Part shown: piece after piece, positions 54,521-54,537 of the stretch
Numbering within the stretch: the first letter of the stretch is position 1
How the letters are laid out: each line of letters starts with the position of its first letter
NCBI GenBank assembly: GCA_012838315.1
Contig: DUPM01000046.1
Location: 1 to 54,537 of the forward strand
DNA from: Clostridiaceae bacterium
GTDB lineage: Bacteria > Bacillota > Clostridia > Saccharofermentanales > Saccharofermentanaceae
Reading direction: 5' to 3'
Length of the DNA: 54,537 bases
Program-made: the position numbers and the translations under genes
Notes under the pieces: model-generated
Databases searched by the model: none
The model's input: only the letters and a program-made list of their open reading frames with translations
What the model was told of the DNA's origin: nothing

Positions 54521-54537
54521 ACAAAACAACTCCTTTC

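Overview
The window looks like chromosomal DNA of a Bacillota (Firmicutes) member, most likely a Clostridia-type anaerobe. Support by eye: strong GGAGG-type ribosome binding sites, Gram-positive lipoproteins, a NiaR-controlled nadABC operon, a two-subunit Fe-S fumarase, an ECF riboflavin transporter under an FMN riboswitch, a FeoB-associated Cys-rich peptide, nickel-dependent lactate racemase and the carboxynorspermidine polyamine route. Base composition is moderate and fairly even. I see no phage, insertion sequence, CRISPR array or rRNA operon. The genus cannot be settled from the sequence alone.

Layout. 1-1.8 kb: the start of a sugar-type solute-binding lipoprotein (cut by the window edge), a tRNA-Gly/tRNA-Thr operon beside a tRNA-derived scar, and an SGNH hydrolase. 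1.9-8.1 kb: a YbiT-like ABC-F protein, a cell-wall amidase, a short-chain dehydrogenase, a PadR regulator, a FeoB-associated peptide and a VanZ-like membrane protein. 8.3-11.5 kb: ribU with its FMN riboswitch and two tandem VanY-type D,D-carboxypeptidases. 11.5-16.2 kb: a TIM-barrel/acyl-CoA-synthetase fusion and a GGDEF-EAL protein. 16.4-25.7 kb: a CoA-disulfide-reductase-like enzyme with a rhodanese domain, a HAD phosphatase, a truncated uvsE, fumarase subunits, an acetyltransferase, glutamate dehydrogenase, a histidine phosphatase, a PAS-GGDEF cyclase and an HD protein.

25.8-31.8 kb: nadA-nadB-nadC-niaR with a NiaR-type palindrome inside the nadA promoter, then a DUF1538 membrane protein translationally coupled to a double PII-like protein. 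31.9-38.2 kb: a large membrane-anchored multidomain protein with a duplicated 3' end, peroxiredoxin, thioesterase, Maf, patatin and cysteine synthase. 38.3-43.8 kb: a PEP/pyruvate-binding ATP-grasp protein and two tandem lipoprotein serpins.

43.8-54.5 kb: a polyamine operon (speD, speA, speE, speB, carboxynorspermidine synthase, nspC) behind a leader of about 370 nt rich in hairpins and ending in an intrinsic terminator just before the speD ribosome binding site, then larA, a condensation-fold acyltransferase coupled to a zinc-ribbon membrane protein, and an Hsp20. The operon encodes arginine to agmatine to putrescine and then two separate routes to spermidine. The leader is the best candidate here for an undescribed regulatory system. 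The TIM-barrel/acyl-CoA-synthetase fusion and the DUF1538/double-PII pair are the best protein candidates.
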